From an uncultured bacterium (lineage in GTDB: Bacteria > Patescibacteriota > Minisyncoccia > Phycocordibacterales > PALSA-1337), in the NCBI GenBank assembly GCA_903839725.1, contig CAIMDG010000002.1, positions 199,739-241,116 of the forward strand: DNA of 41,378 nucleotides. The letters are read 5' to 3'. The position numbers and the translations under genes were made by a program. How positions within the stretch are numbered: position 1 is the first letter of the stretch; the number at the start of each line of letters is the position of its first letter. Shown here piece by piece: positions 1 through 8,324 of the stretch. The notes under the pieces were generated by a model. That model was given only the letters and a program-made list of their open reading frames with translations, was not told the origin of the DNA and searched no databases.

Positions 1-706
1 CACTTTCACGACCGACGAGGAGACCATCAACCTTCCCTACTCGAATAATGTCACCGGCATTACGGAAATTGACTGAACCACCATAGAGTACTTTGACCTT
101 CATGGCTGATTCTTGAGAAAAAATATCAGAAAATACTTTCTTAACAAACAAAGACGTCTCATACACCTGTTCAGGAATCATTGCCTCTTGCGCCCCGATT
201 GCCCACACTGGCTCATATGCAATAACAACATTTTTTGCATACTTCGAAGGGACTCCAGCAAATGTATGTTTAATTTGATCTTTCAATATATCCAAATATG
301 CACCTTGCTCGTCACGAACTTTCTCGCCAACACATACGACAGCGATCATCCCTGCCTCAAGAGTAGCAATGATGCGCTTTGAAATTATTTCATCAGTTTC
401 ACCAGCTGCACGTTGTTCGGAATGACCGAGAATAACATACTGAACTCCCATATCATTCAACATTCCTGCCGAGACTTCTCCTGTATGTGCACCTCCTCCA
501 TGAATAGAAACCGCCTGAGAACCGATGGATACAATGTGTGATTTTTTGGATATACAACTAGAAATATATGTGTAAGGAGGACATGCGACCACATCAGTAT
601 GTTCGAGAATTGCAGCTACCGTGCGAGTCGAGCGAATAATACGCTTAGCCTCAGCTAATGTTGGAGGATTCATCTTCCAATTTCCTATAATAAGTCTTTT
701 ACTCAT
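1..706 (-). CDS. tpiA: Triosephosphate isomerase, C-terminus cut by window edge
   Basis: Glycolytic enzyme that interconverts dihydroxyacetone phosphate and glyceraldehyde 3-phosphate in the cytoplasm. I translated the minus strand from an ATG at 704-706; the frame stays open to base 2 (235 codons of a usual ~250). The TIM-barrel signatures are all present: GNWKMN with the substrate lysine at residue 11, ILGHSEQR with the catalytic histidine near residue 94, AYEPVWAIG with the catalytic glutamate near 164, and the phosphate-binding end YGGSVN followed by DGLLVG. It begins about 40 bases after the stop of the last pilin-like gene and lies on the same strand, so it is probably the distal gene of the pilus operon. 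Only the last residues are missing, beyond the window. Confidence 0.97.
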   Translation of the reverse strand, partial: MSKRLIIGNWKMNPPTLAEAKRIIRSTRTVAAILEHTDVVACPPYTYISSCISKKSHIVSIGSQAVSIHGGGAHTGEVSAGMLNDMGVQYVILGHSEQRAAGETDEIISKRIIATLEAGMIAVVCVGEKVRDEQGAYLDILKDQIKHTFAGVPSKYAKNVVIAYEPVWAIGAQEAMIPEQVYETSLFVKKVFSDIFSQESAMKVKVLYGGSVNFRNAGDIIRVGKVDGLLVGRES

Positions 707-747
707 AGCACCTAGTATACCAGAGGCTTGATAGTAAATGGTATCCC

Positions 748-2214
748 CTATATCTCTTGCCACGACAACGTAATGTATGTACTTGAAGTAGATGGGAATA
801 CTGGCGGTGGACCATACAAAAGGTTTGAATCATACCTAATATTTCGATTTATATAGCCGGTATTATTGGCATATGCAAAACCATATCGTTTATTCGTTGC
901 AATGATACCAAAGAGGTTCAATGTGGTTGGATGATACCCTGTACCACAACTTGAAGAGTAGTAATATCTGCCAACACGACCATTCTGTGCAATGAGCGCA
1001 GCATCGATATTCAATGTATCACTACTTTTAAGTCCAACATTCACATTTCCTTGAGCAATAAGGCCAATAGAATCTGTACCATCAAAATTGGTATACAAAA
1101 GATCACTATTAACTGTAATATTTGGCCATGAAGTTGAACCAGGATCTGGTAATATCCCCGCACCAATAGTGAGACGAGTTCCATTCACGGTTCCATCAAC
1201 CCATACATCACTTTCTGCATAGATAACTCCAGAAGTAGGAATTGATACTCCAGAATTGAGCAATGTTTCTGATTGAATACTCCATGTCCCCCATCGAGAT
1301 TGTCCACTGGCATTACTACAACCATCTGGTTCAGCAACTAAAGCAGTAACTTTGTACACATCGAACGTATCATTTGTATGAAGAACAAAATGATATCCAT
1401 ATCCAGTCGTGGAAGCGAAATATGAGCTGCTTGAAATTGCGGCGGTTTTCAAATTTGCGAGAGCATTATTCAAAGCAGTGAAATCAACTGAAGGAACTGC
1501 CAACTTTCTTCCTGCATAAAACATCGTTGTTCCTGTACCTCCAAAACTATGTCGTGTCAGATCAATAGCGGTTGGTGGTACAGGGTCAGGCAAAGTTGTG
1601 GTACTTGTATAGATTGCATACTTCAGACTATTCACATCTGGATCAGTATACTGAGTAAGCGCACTCGTCATAGGACCATATGAAATACCTTCAAAGTGAA
1701 TACCGTAATTGGAATGCACTGGTCCATAAATAATAGTTCCTGAACCAAAATTCATATTATCATTTGCAACAACAGCGTATTGGGCCCATGAAGCCATACC
1801 CATCGTAACTTTTATACTACGAGAAATTTGGGGATTCGAAACTACAGTTCCCTTTGAAACAATTGTCACCAATGTCGATCCGTTGAGAGGCGGAGTGATA
1901 GTAAGTTCATATGAACCAATTACATTTCCATCTTTATCAGTGAATTGATGAGTATATGGACCGTTGCTACATACAGTGGCACAGGTTCCATCCTTGTAAT
2001 CAATTGGCGAATGAGCCAAATGCCAACGATAATAATCAATACCAGCTTCAGCAATCTGTAATGCCTGTTCTTTGTCTGCAACCAAACGAACACTTTTAAG
2101 TAGAGTTGCTCCCCAATTGACCAAGGCGACTGTTATTGTCACTGCTATAGCAGCAAAAATAATAACACTCACCAATATATCTCCTTTTTGTTGCAAGGTG
2201 CGTTTCATGGTCAT
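748..2214 (-). CDS. PilX-like minor prepilin, 488 aa
   Basis: Putative pilus-associated surface protein. The N-terminus has a short basic leader ending in QQKG, then a ~25-residue hydrophobic helix (DILVSVIIFAAIAVTITVAL). This is the layout of a class III prepilin signal, but the usual Glu at +5 is Ser. The next segment, with KEQALQIAEAGIDYYRW, resembles PilX-type minor pilins (inference from pattern). The remaining ~400 residues are rich in Ser, Thr, Asn and Gly, as expected of a secreted domain, and contain a few cysteines that could form disulphides. The start overlaps the stop of the upstream prepilin gene by four bases (ATGA), showing translational coupling. It is the fifth gene of the pilB-pilC-pilin operon. 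The large C-terminal domain is not recognised and could be an adhesive module. Confidence 0.75.
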   Translation of the reverse strand: MTMKRTLQQKGDILVSVIIFAAIAVTITVALVNWGATLLKSVRLVADKEQALQIAEAGIDYYRWHLAHSPIDYKDGTCATVCSNGPYTHQFTDKDGNVIGSYELTITPPLNGSTLVTIVSKGTVVSNPQISRSIKVTMGMASWAQYAVVANDNMNFGSGTIIYGPVHSNYGIHFEGISYGPMTSALTQYTDPDVNSLKYAIYTSTTTLPDPVPPTAIDLTRHSFGGTGTTMFYAGRKLAVPSVDFTALNNALANLKTAAISSSSYFASTTGYGYHFVLHTNDTFDVYKVTALVAEPDGCSNASGQSRWGTWSIQSETLLNSGVSIPTSGVIYAESDVWVDGTVNGTRLTIGAGILPDPGSTSWPNITVNSDLLYTNFDGTDSIGLIAQGNVNVGLKSSDTLNIDAALIAQNGRVGRYYYSSSCGTGYHPTTLNLFGIIATNKRYGFAYANNTGYINRNIRYDSNLLYGPPPVFPSTSSTYITLSWQEI

Positions 2215-2828
2215 AGATTATCTTTAAGATTTCTGAACATAACTTCTGTTGTATATGTTTTGAAGGAAGGCATTGTCGGAGTACCTGAGCTAAGGATTAT
2301 ACTTATCTTTACCAAACGTATTGTTGTAGGAATTACAGGTTGTGCAAGTGCTGACTGGCTACCATCATACGAACTATCAAAATACTGAAACATATCTGTT
2401 GAAGTTCCATTTGCCACAGAACGCAATAATGTTGTGGTTGATTCCGTCACGCCAGCATATGAAAGTGGTGAGCCTGCAGGAATAGCTACAGCTCGATACA
2501 CTGTTGATGAGGCAAATGTATATCGTACTCTCTCTTTTTTGCCATCAGTATTGATATCATTAAAAAAAGTGATTGTACTGGTAGCGGCTTGCGCAATCGC
2601 AAATGAACCATCACTTGCTATTGAAGCTGAACGAAGTTCTTTCGCCATAGTCTTCAATATAATCTGTGCATTTTGAACAGCATCAAATGATCCTGATACA
2701 GAATCTTTATATCTAAAAATATTTACTTCAAAAGCACTGACCGCAACGATGACTACAACAGAAATACCAAGAGCAACAAGGACCTCAACCAAAGTCATTC
2801 CTTTTTGTGTTTGATACTGAGTGTTCAT
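2211..2828 (-). CDS. PilW/PulJ-type prepilin, 205 aa
   Basis: Type IV prepilin-like protein of the pseudopilin/minor pilin class. Residues 7-15 read TQKGMTLVE, a textbook prepilin peptidase site with Gly at -1 and Glu at +5, followed by a hydrophobic helix (VLVALGISVVVIVAVSAF). Downstream, the AQIILKTMAKELRSAS segment and the short beta-rich C-terminus resemble PilW/PulJ (family knowledge). It should be processed by a prepilin peptidase, which is not in this window, and join the pilus fibre as a minor subunit. It lies 29 bases downstream of the PilV-like gene and overlaps the following PilX-like gene by four bases. Assignment to the PilW class rather than another minor pilin is tentative. Confidence 0.8.
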   Translation of the reverse strand: MNTQYQTQKGMTLVEVLVALGISVVVIVAVSAFEVNIFRYKDSVSGSFDAVQNAQIILKTMAKELRSASIASDGSFAIAQAATSTITFFNDINTDGKKERVRYTFASSTVYRAVAIPAGSPLSYAGVTESTTTLLRSVANGTSTDMFQYFDSSYDGSQSALAQPVIPTTIRLVKISIILSSGTPTMPSFKTYTTEVMFRNLKDNL

Positions 2829-2857
2829 AGGATAATTATATAGTATTCACAATTCAA

Positions 2858-4213
2858 CTAGTGACTTACGAATACCTGCTGCTCTTGCCAACCACTCCCA
2901 ACCGTCACTGAAACCGGTGTAGGTGTCACATATCCAGCACTTGAAACATGAATACTGTACGATCCAGCCGACAAACCTTGGAATAGTACTTGGCCTTTTG
3001 GCAAACAAGCGGGTGCTGCTCCTCCGCCAGCTTCTTGGTCTGTAATCAAGGTCTTGTCATATCCACTTGGACCAATCAATTCGACGGTCGAATTCTGAAC
3101 CAAAGCTTTTGTAAGAGAATCTTTTACGGTAATAAGAAGACTATTACCATTCTTGGGCATAAGGACAATTTGTGCATTCTGACTTGCTCCTGGAGCTATA
3201 GAAATGGGGTTTGCTATATCAATACCTGCGATGTCATATGATGAATCAGAACTTGTTGCAGTATACGAATCCCATTCAAGAGATGAAATAGAAAGAGCAC
3301 CAGAACTCCCTGTTTGGAAAGTACTGAAATACTTTGGAAGTAATCCGGCAACATCAATTACCTTACTGCTTGTAAGTGAAAAATTAAAATTTGCTACAGG
3401 ATCACAGCTTGTTGCAACACTTGTAACAGCAAGTGATGCGAGTGTATCTATTGAAAAACTAACACTTGTTACTTGTTCTGCGGCGACGGTACTGTTTGGT
3501 TTCAATGGATCCGGATTGCCCGAACCACCCACTGGATATGTTTGATCTGTTGAATATCCAGTCTTACTTGCAGTAATCGTATACGCATTCGTACCAGTGG
3601 CAACACCGTATAACTCTAGATACCCATCATTATCTGTCGTATCAGTAAGATTGATACTTGGTGATGCGGAATAATTCACGACATGAACAGATGCATTCGC
3701 AAGACCGTGACCTTGAGCATTGATGACTTGAATATTAAGAGCCCCTGTATTCGTCGTTGCGGACTCCCCACTTTTTGGCGCTATCTGACCAGTAACTACA
3801 ACAGAGGAAAAATTCTGACATGTAGAACAAATAATTGTGAGTTGTACCAACTTATTATCAACAGGATTTGTATCCGTGCCGTGCAATGCAGTTCCATCGA
3901 ATGAAAGATCGATATTACGAACCAGAGTATCCACCTCAAAAGTGATGCCACTTCTAACTACACTTGTTGTTGCATACAATGTGCCCGCAGGAACGCCGCC
4001 AATGGTTCCAATATTGGTATATGGCATATTACGAATAACTTCGAATTGTTCATTCGCTAACTGAGTAGCAACTGAACGAGCCTGACTTAGATTTGCAATC
4101 TTAAACAATCCTGTATACGCCCCATAGACAGATACAGCAACAACCATGAATACGGCCGAGCCGACAATAACTTCAGCAAGACTAAATCCTTTCTGTCTGG
4201 AATAAAGATTCAT
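2858..4213 (-). CDS. PilV-like prepilin with carboxypeptidase-regulatory-like repeats, 451 aa
   Basis: Putative minor pilin or pilus adhesin. The N-terminus MNLYSRQKGFSLAEVIVG carries a canonical prepilin site (G^FSLAE) and hydrophobic helix, followed by a PilV-type stretch (ANEQFEVIRNMPYTNIG). From about residue 155 the protein changes character: at least two beta-sandwich segments, near 155-225 (GALNIQVINAQGHGLANAS, later TASKTGYSTDQ) and 350-450 (SLLITVKDSLTKALV, later SYSIHVSSAGY), look like carboxypeptidase regulatory-like (CarboxypepD_reg) surface modules. A lipid- or partner-binding adhesin role is inference from that fold. It follows pilC in the operon after a 56-base spacer containing a perfect 10-bp inverted repeat. 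Confidence 0.8.
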   Translation of the reverse strand: MNLYSRQKGFSLAEVIVGSAVFMVVAVSVYGAYTGLFKIANLSQARSVATQLANEQFEVIRNMPYTNIGTIGGVPAGTLYATTSVVRSGITFEVDTLVRNIDLSFDGTALHGTDTNPVDNKLVQLTIICSTCQNFSSVVVTGQIAPKSGESATTNTGALNIQVINAQGHGLANASVHVVNYSASPSINLTDTTDNDGYLELYGVATGTNAYTITASKTGYSTDQTYPVGGSGNPDPLKPNSTVAAEQVTSVSFSIDTLASLAVTSVATSCDPVANFNFSLTSSKVIDVAGLLPKYFSTFQTGSSGALSISSLEWDSYTATSSDSSYDIAGIDIANPISIAPGASQNAQIVLMPKNGNSLLITVKDSLTKALVQNSTVELIGPSGYDKTLITDQEAGGGAAPACLPKGQVLFQGLSAGSYSIHVSSAGYVTPTPVSVTVGSGWQEQQVFVSH

Positions 4214-4249
4214 GATTCAAGATTCAAGAACTACTCACTATCTTGAATC
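4214..4249. repeat. Inverted repeat in pilC/pilV-like spacer
   Basis: GATTCAAGAT at 4214-4223 pairs perfectly with ATCTTGAATC at 4240-4249. It sits between the pilC stop and the start of the PilV-like gene, starting one base upstream of that ATG on the minus strand. No T-run follows on the coding strand, so it is more likely an mRNA-processing or translation-tuning hairpin than a terminator (inference). Confidence 0.5.
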
Positions 4250-4269
4250 CTGCGTCTCGAATCTTTTAC

Positions 4270-5484
4270 TTAGATTGCATTGACCAAAGAATACATTGGC
4301 GAAATCATGGCGACTGCAAAGAAACCAACTCCAGCAGCAATACCGATCATAATAAATGGTTCGATGACCGTAGACATATCTTTGGTCTTTTGATCAACGT
4401 CGTCTTCATAATATCGAGCAACACCAAACAACATTTCTGATGTTTTTCCTGATTCTTCACCCACTGAGATCATTTCCACCAAGAATACTGGGTATAAATC
4501 AATATGTTCTGCAAATACTTTCGACATGAGTTCGCCTTTACCAACTGCCTCCGCTGCTTTGAGTAATACATTCTTGAAATGAACATTTTGCAAGACCCCT
4601 GCAGTAATATTCATCGACTCAACAACCTCAACTCCTGACTGAAGCAATGAAGAAAGCGTGCGGGATGTTCGAGCCGCATTCACTTCTCTTGACAATGGGC
4701 CGATAATAGGAATTTTTAAAATAAGACTATCGAGCGTGCTCTTTCCCGAAGGAGTGCGGATCCATTTGTACAAACCGAAACCGAGTGCAATCAATGCAAG
4801 AAATACCCAAATACCCTGATATTTTACGAGATTACTAATATCCAAAAGGATCTGCGTTGTCCATGGAAGTTGCACATTGAGTTCAGTAAATGTTTTGAGC
4901 AATGTTGGAATAACGAATATAAACATCAAGATAGCAATAACAATCATCAAACAAATAATTACCGCAGGATATATGAGTGCCCCTCTGATACGCTTGGTCA
5001 ATAAATTGGCATTTTCCATTTGTAGAGCAACAATTTTCAATGTATCTGACAGAGATCCTCCCTGTTCTCCAGCATGCACCATTGAGATGAGGAGATTTGG
5101 AAAAATCTTTGGATGCTTCGATAATGCATCAGCAAATGTCATACCTTTACTAATACTAAGTGATAGATCGGCAAGTATTGTCTTCAACAATGGAGTACGA
5201 GCCTGACGTTCGAGCACAGAAAGTGCGCGAGATAGGGCGAGTCCGGCTGCGAGCATTGAACTCAAATTTCGAGCAAAATTTATTTTGTCTGCAGCATTTA
5301 CGCGCTGGAAAAGATTGATTGAACCTAATGAAACATTTTTCTTTGCTGCATGCTCCTCAGCTGAAATAAGTTCATCACCATTGTTGCGTATGATCTGATA
5401 CAACTCATAGCGATCAGCCGCATCAAGCTGATTCTCATACACTTCACCTGCTGCAGTTTTTGCTCTGAAAATAAAATGTGACAT
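4270..5484 (-). CDS. pilC: Type IV pilus inner-membrane platform protein PilC (GspF family)
   Basis: Polytopic platform protein that links the assembly ATPase to the growing pilus. The 404-residue length is normal for the family. There are two tandem T2SSF domains, roughly residues 65-190 (FARNLSSMLAAGLALSRAL, with MVHAGEQGGSL) and 270-395 (SRTLSSLLQSGVEVVESM, with MISVGEESGKTSEML), each followed by membrane helices; hydrophobic segments are near 170, 220 and the C-terminus. The N-terminal FRAKTAAGEVYENQ segment is the typical soluble lead-in. It lies 68 bases downstream of pilB on the same strand and is followed by three prepilins, so the order is a standard compact CPR pilus operon. No PilT, PilM, PilN or PilO is seen in the window. 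Confidence 0.95.
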   Translation of the reverse strand: MSHFIFRAKTAAGEVYENQLDAADRYELYQIIRNNGDELISAEEHAAKKNVSLGSINLFQRVNAADKINFARNLSSMLAAGLALSRALSVLERQARTPLLKTILADLSLSISKGMTFADALSKHPKIFPNLLISMVHAGEQGGSLSDTLKIVALQMENANLLTKRIRGALIYPAVIICLMIVIAILMFIFVIPTLLKTFTELNVQLPWTTQILLDISNLVKYQGIWVFLALIALGFGLYKWIRTPSGKSTLDSLILKIPIIGPLSREVNAARTSRTLSSLLQSGVEVVESMNITAGVLQNVHFKNVLLKAAEAVGKGELMSKVFAEHIDLYPVFLVEMISVGEESGKTSEMLFGVARYYEDDVDQKTKDMSTVIEPFIMIGIAAGVGFFAVAMISPMYSLVNAI

Positions 5485-5552
5485 TAGTGTAAGTTTACAG
5501 TGAAAAATGAAAAGTTAAAAATGATCAGCCTCAAGATTCTCTACCGTATATA

Positions 5553-7322
5553 TTATTCAGATACCACACGAAGCACTTCCTCGATAGTGGTTAACCCTTG
5601 AACACATTTGAATATACCGTCTTCGAGCATACTAAGCATACCCTCTTTCTTTGCTTGAATATCAATATCACTTGATGTGGCATTCTTCATGATCAATTCT
5701 TTAATTGTTGGACTCATGACCAATACTTCATGAATTCCTACACGACCCTTGAAACCATCATCTTCTGAACTTGCATTCTTTTTATAAAATGGAATTTTTG
5801 CCCAGGTATCACCATCTTTCAAGATTTTTTCAGCTTTGAGAGCATCAAATACTTTATTCAAATTGACCGTCTTCTCGAGTTGGGCAAGTTCCGCTTTACT
5901 CAAAAAATATTGTTGCTTGGCATCAGTCAAACGGCGAACAAGTCTTTGCCCTATAACCACGTTGACTGTTGATGCAAGCAAGAATGGTTCAACTTTCATA
6001 TCGAGAAGACGTGGAATTGCTCCTGCAGCTGAGTTCGTGTGCAATGTTGAAAGAACGAGGTGACCAGTCAGTGCGGCATTCACTGCCAAAGCAGCTGTTT
6101 CATTGTCACGAATTTCCCCCACCATGATGATATTTGGGTCCTGACGAACGAGAGTACGTATTCCCTGTGCAAAACTAAAACCAATATCTGGACGAACCTG
6201 GGTCTGATTGATGCGCTTCATCTGATATTCAATAGGATCTTCAATAGTTGAAATGTTCACATCGGGAGTATTGAGCAAATCCAACATGGTATACAACGTT
6301 GTTGTTTTACCTGAACCGGTAGGACCTGTTGTCAAAATCATTCCGGTAGATTGTTTCAAAGATTTGTGAACATGCTCGAGAGCTTCTCCGTGAAAACAGA
6401 GATATTCAAGAGTAAATCCAGACACATTTTCTCTGAGCAAACGCATAACTAACTTTTCACCATAATATGTCGGCAAAATAGAGACGCGGAATGAAACTTT
6501 TTCATTGTCACCCGCTTGAACCTTGAAACGACCGTCTTGTGGCAAACGTTTTTCATCCAATTTGAGATCAGAGAGAACTTTGATACGCGCAGAGACTGAA
6601 GGACCTGCTTGTTTCGGAAGCACCATGGCATCATGCAACATTCCATCGATACGATAACGAACCAATACCTGATCTTCCATAGGTTCAATGTGAATATCTG
6701 AAGCATTTTGCAAAATGGCATGCTTGATAAGTGTATCAACGATACGAACAACTGGTAAATCTTCAGCAATCTTTTTGATATCAGCCGCAGAAACAGCTTC
6801 GCCATTTTCTTCAGCACTCAATTTCAAATTATCTGTTTCCTTTTGAATAAGATCACCGAATTCTGCTTTTAAACTCTTTTGGTATTGCACAAGAGTCTCT
6901 TTGATAGAGTCTGAATCTGTAAGACGTGGTTGAATCTTGAGATTTGCTTTCTTTTTTATGAAATCAATAGCAGACAAATCATTTACATCGAGCATTGCCA
7001 CCTCGAGCGTGTCAGCATCTTTCTTGAAGGCAACAATATTGTGTGTTCGAGCAATCGGTTCTGGAATAATAGAGAGTATTTCAAATGGAATCTTATTTCC
7101 TTTGAGATTCACAAATGGAATACCGAGCACATATGCCTGCATACGTCGCAAATTATCAGCGGTAATCTTGCCACTGGTAACCAATATATCTCCGAGGTTT
7201 TTTTCGGTACCTGTTTTTGTAGATATTTCTTGAGCTTCTTTCTTCGCAATTTCAAGATCCTCTTTTGAAACAAGGCCTGAATCGAGGATGAATTTATAGA
7301 GCTGTGTATCTTCGATGAGCAT
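5553..7322 (-). CDS. pilB: Type IV pilus assembly ATPase PilB (GspE family)
   Basis: Hexameric motor ATPase that drives pilus extension from the cytoplasmic face. The N-terminal ~150 residues form the T2SSE_N/MshEN-like domain (LGDILVTSGKITADNL, then GIPFVN). The catalytic core follows: an Asp-box region (SDIHIEPMEDQVLVRYRIDG), Walker A GPTGSGKTTTLY near residues 329-340, Walker B/His-box RQDPNIIMVGEIRDNETA, and TGHLVLSTLHTNSA. The usual tetracysteine zinc motif is not obvious in the 450-530 segment, which is common in short PilB variants. Length 589 is normal. The start at 7322 gives the full N-domain; an extended -10 (TGCTATAAT) lies about 40 bases upstream. It heads the pilB-pilC-pilin-tpiA transcription unit. 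Confidence 0.96.
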   Translation of the reverse strand: MLIEDTQLYKFILDSGLVSKEDLEIAKKEAQEISTKTGTEKNLGDILVTSGKITADNLRRMQAYVLGIPFVNLKGNKIPFEILSIIPEPIARTHNIVAFKKDADTLEVAMLDVNDLSAIDFIKKKANLKIQPRLTDSDSIKETLVQYQKSLKAEFGDLIQKETDNLKLSAEENGEAVSAADIKKIAEDLPVVRIVDTLIKHAILQNASDIHIEPMEDQVLVRYRIDGMLHDAMVLPKQAGPSVSARIKVLSDLKLDEKRLPQDGRFKVQAGDNEKVSFRVSILPTYYGEKLVMRLLRENVSGFTLEYLCFHGEALEHVHKSLKQSTGMILTTGPTGSGKTTTLYTMLDLLNTPDVNISTIEDPIEYQMKRINQTQVRPDIGFSFAQGIRTLVRQDPNIIMVGEIRDNETAALAVNAALTGHLVLSTLHTNSAAGAIPRLLDMKVEPFLLASTVNVVIGQRLVRRLTDAKQQYFLSKAELAQLEKTVNLNKVFDALKAEKILKDGDTWAKIPFYKKNASSEDDGFKGRVGIHEVLVMSPTIKELIMKNATSSDIDIQAKKEGMLSMLEDGIFKCVQGLTTIEEVLRVVSE

Positions 7323-7360
7323 GTAAATGGGTAAGGGGTTAAAGGACGAAATGTACCTAT

Positions 7361-7416
7361 ATTATAGCAGAAATATCATCTTAAATACCTCAATAAATGT
7401 GAACAAGAACATTTAT
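7361..7416 (-). promoter_or_regulatory. pilB promoter with upstream 24-bp inverted repeat
   Basis: On the minus strand an extended -10 TGCTATAAT (TATAAT core at 7361-7366) gives a start about 30 bases before the pilB ATG; the -35 is weak. Just upstream, ATAAATGT at 7393-7400 and ACATTTAT at 7409-7416 form a perfect 8-8-8 inverted repeat, a possible regulator site for the pilus operon. It could instead be a hairpin after the TrmB stop at 7431, though no T-run follows. Confidence 0.5.
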
Positions 7417-7430
7417 AAAGCTGATGCCCA

Positions 7431-8210
7431 TTATTGAACCTTGTATCTCGTCCAAATCATCTCGTGAATAGTCGACAAAGTTTGTGCAATTTGGACATTT
7501 TTGATTACTGCACCGAAAATAACATCTTCACCGGAAAGAATCACTGTACTATCTTCATTTATCGCTATAACAACTCTAAATGGAAAATTTTTTTCTGGAA
7601 CCAAGATAGTTTCGCGCAATTCTTCATAATCTTTTGACAATCGTTCACGTAAAAAAGGATACATCATGTTAAGAGTCATGATAACTTTCGCTTTTATACC
7701 CTTATTTACACGTCGATTGATGAAATCCTCTAACTGATAAAATTCCAAAGCGGGTTGATTGACTACAGAATTCTCAAACGTCCTCCACATTTTTGATTTG
7801 GTTGCCTTAAGAAAAGTCTCTGCCGCAGTATTTAGACCATTTTTCCCTGGATAAAATAAAACTTCAAATTGCTCATTTGTTTCTGGAACATGCTTGGATA
7901 ATTCTGTAATCAAAAAAGAAAGGTCTCTTTTTTTCCATTCAAAAACAGATTCAAGTTGATGTGGATCAAGTGCTTTATAGTGTTTACGTCCACCAGTTAA
8001 CACAGAAGATATGAGGCCTTTTGCTAAAAGAGATTTAATAGCAGGATACACTGCTGTTCTCGCTATACTTGAAGCTCGTGCTACTTGTGATATGTTAGCC
8101 TTTTCAAAGCTAGATAATGCCATAAATACTCGAGCCTCATAGGGACTCAAATTAAATATACCGGCTAATTTTTCTGATAGCATTTTCATAAGTGACGTCA
8201 AGAACGTCAT
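7431..8210 (-). CDS. TrmB-family transcriptional regulator 1
   Basis: Winged-helix regulator of the TrmB type. A helix-turn-helix at about residues 20-85 contains LSPYEARVFMALSSF, ISQVARASSIARTAVYPAIKSL and the wing LISSVLTGGRKHYKAL. A linker helix follows, then a C-terminal effector domain of about 150 residues related to the PLD-like fold of TrmB proteins (family knowledge; the ligand is unknown). It is divergent from the SBP gene at 8325, the classic arrangement for a regulator and its target. A perfect palindrome, TGACGT-N5-ACGTCA (8193-8209), lies over the first codons as given here. In-frame ATGs at 8189 and 8183 would place the palindrome in the 5' leader and may be the true start. It probably represses itself and senses a solute. 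Confidence 0.85.
   Translation of the reverse strand: MTFLTSLMKMLSEKLAGIFNLSPYEARVFMALSSFEKANISQVARASSIARTAVYPAIKSLLAKGLISSVLTGGRKHYKALDPHQLESVFEWKKRDLSFLITELSKHVPETNEQFEVLFYPGKNGLNTAAETFLKATKSKMWRTFENSVVNQPALEFYQLEDFINRRVNKGIKAKVIMTLNMMYPFLRERLSKDYEELRETILVPEKNFPFRVVIAINEDSTVILSGEDVIFGAVIKNVQIAQTLSTIHEMIWTRYKVQ
8193..8209. promoter_or_regulatory. Predicted operator of TrmB 1
   Basis: Perfect 6-5-6 inverted repeat TGACGT-CAAGA-ACGTCA. It overlaps the upstream-most ATG of the TrmB gene, or its leader if translation starts at 8189/8183. A lone ACGTCA half-site recurs at 8278-8283, inside the spacer of the divergent SBP promoter. Confidence 0.65.
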
Positions 8211-8267
8211 AATAATTGCATATTAAGTGATATTTTTCAAGGACATATAGTGTAATTTATGCATATG

Positions 8268-8296
8268 TTGTCCAAAAACGTCACTTTTACTATGGT
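8268..8296 (+). promoter_or_regulatory. Predicted promoter of SBP 1
   Basis: TTGTCC (8268-8273), 17-bp spacer, TATGGT (8291-8296), giving a short leader before the ATG at 8325. The spacer contains the half-site ACGTCA of the divergent regulator's palindrome, consistent with regulation by TrmB 1 (inference). Confidence 0.5.
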
Positions 8297-8324
8297 TAGC
8301 TATGTAACGCATAAAAACAAAACT

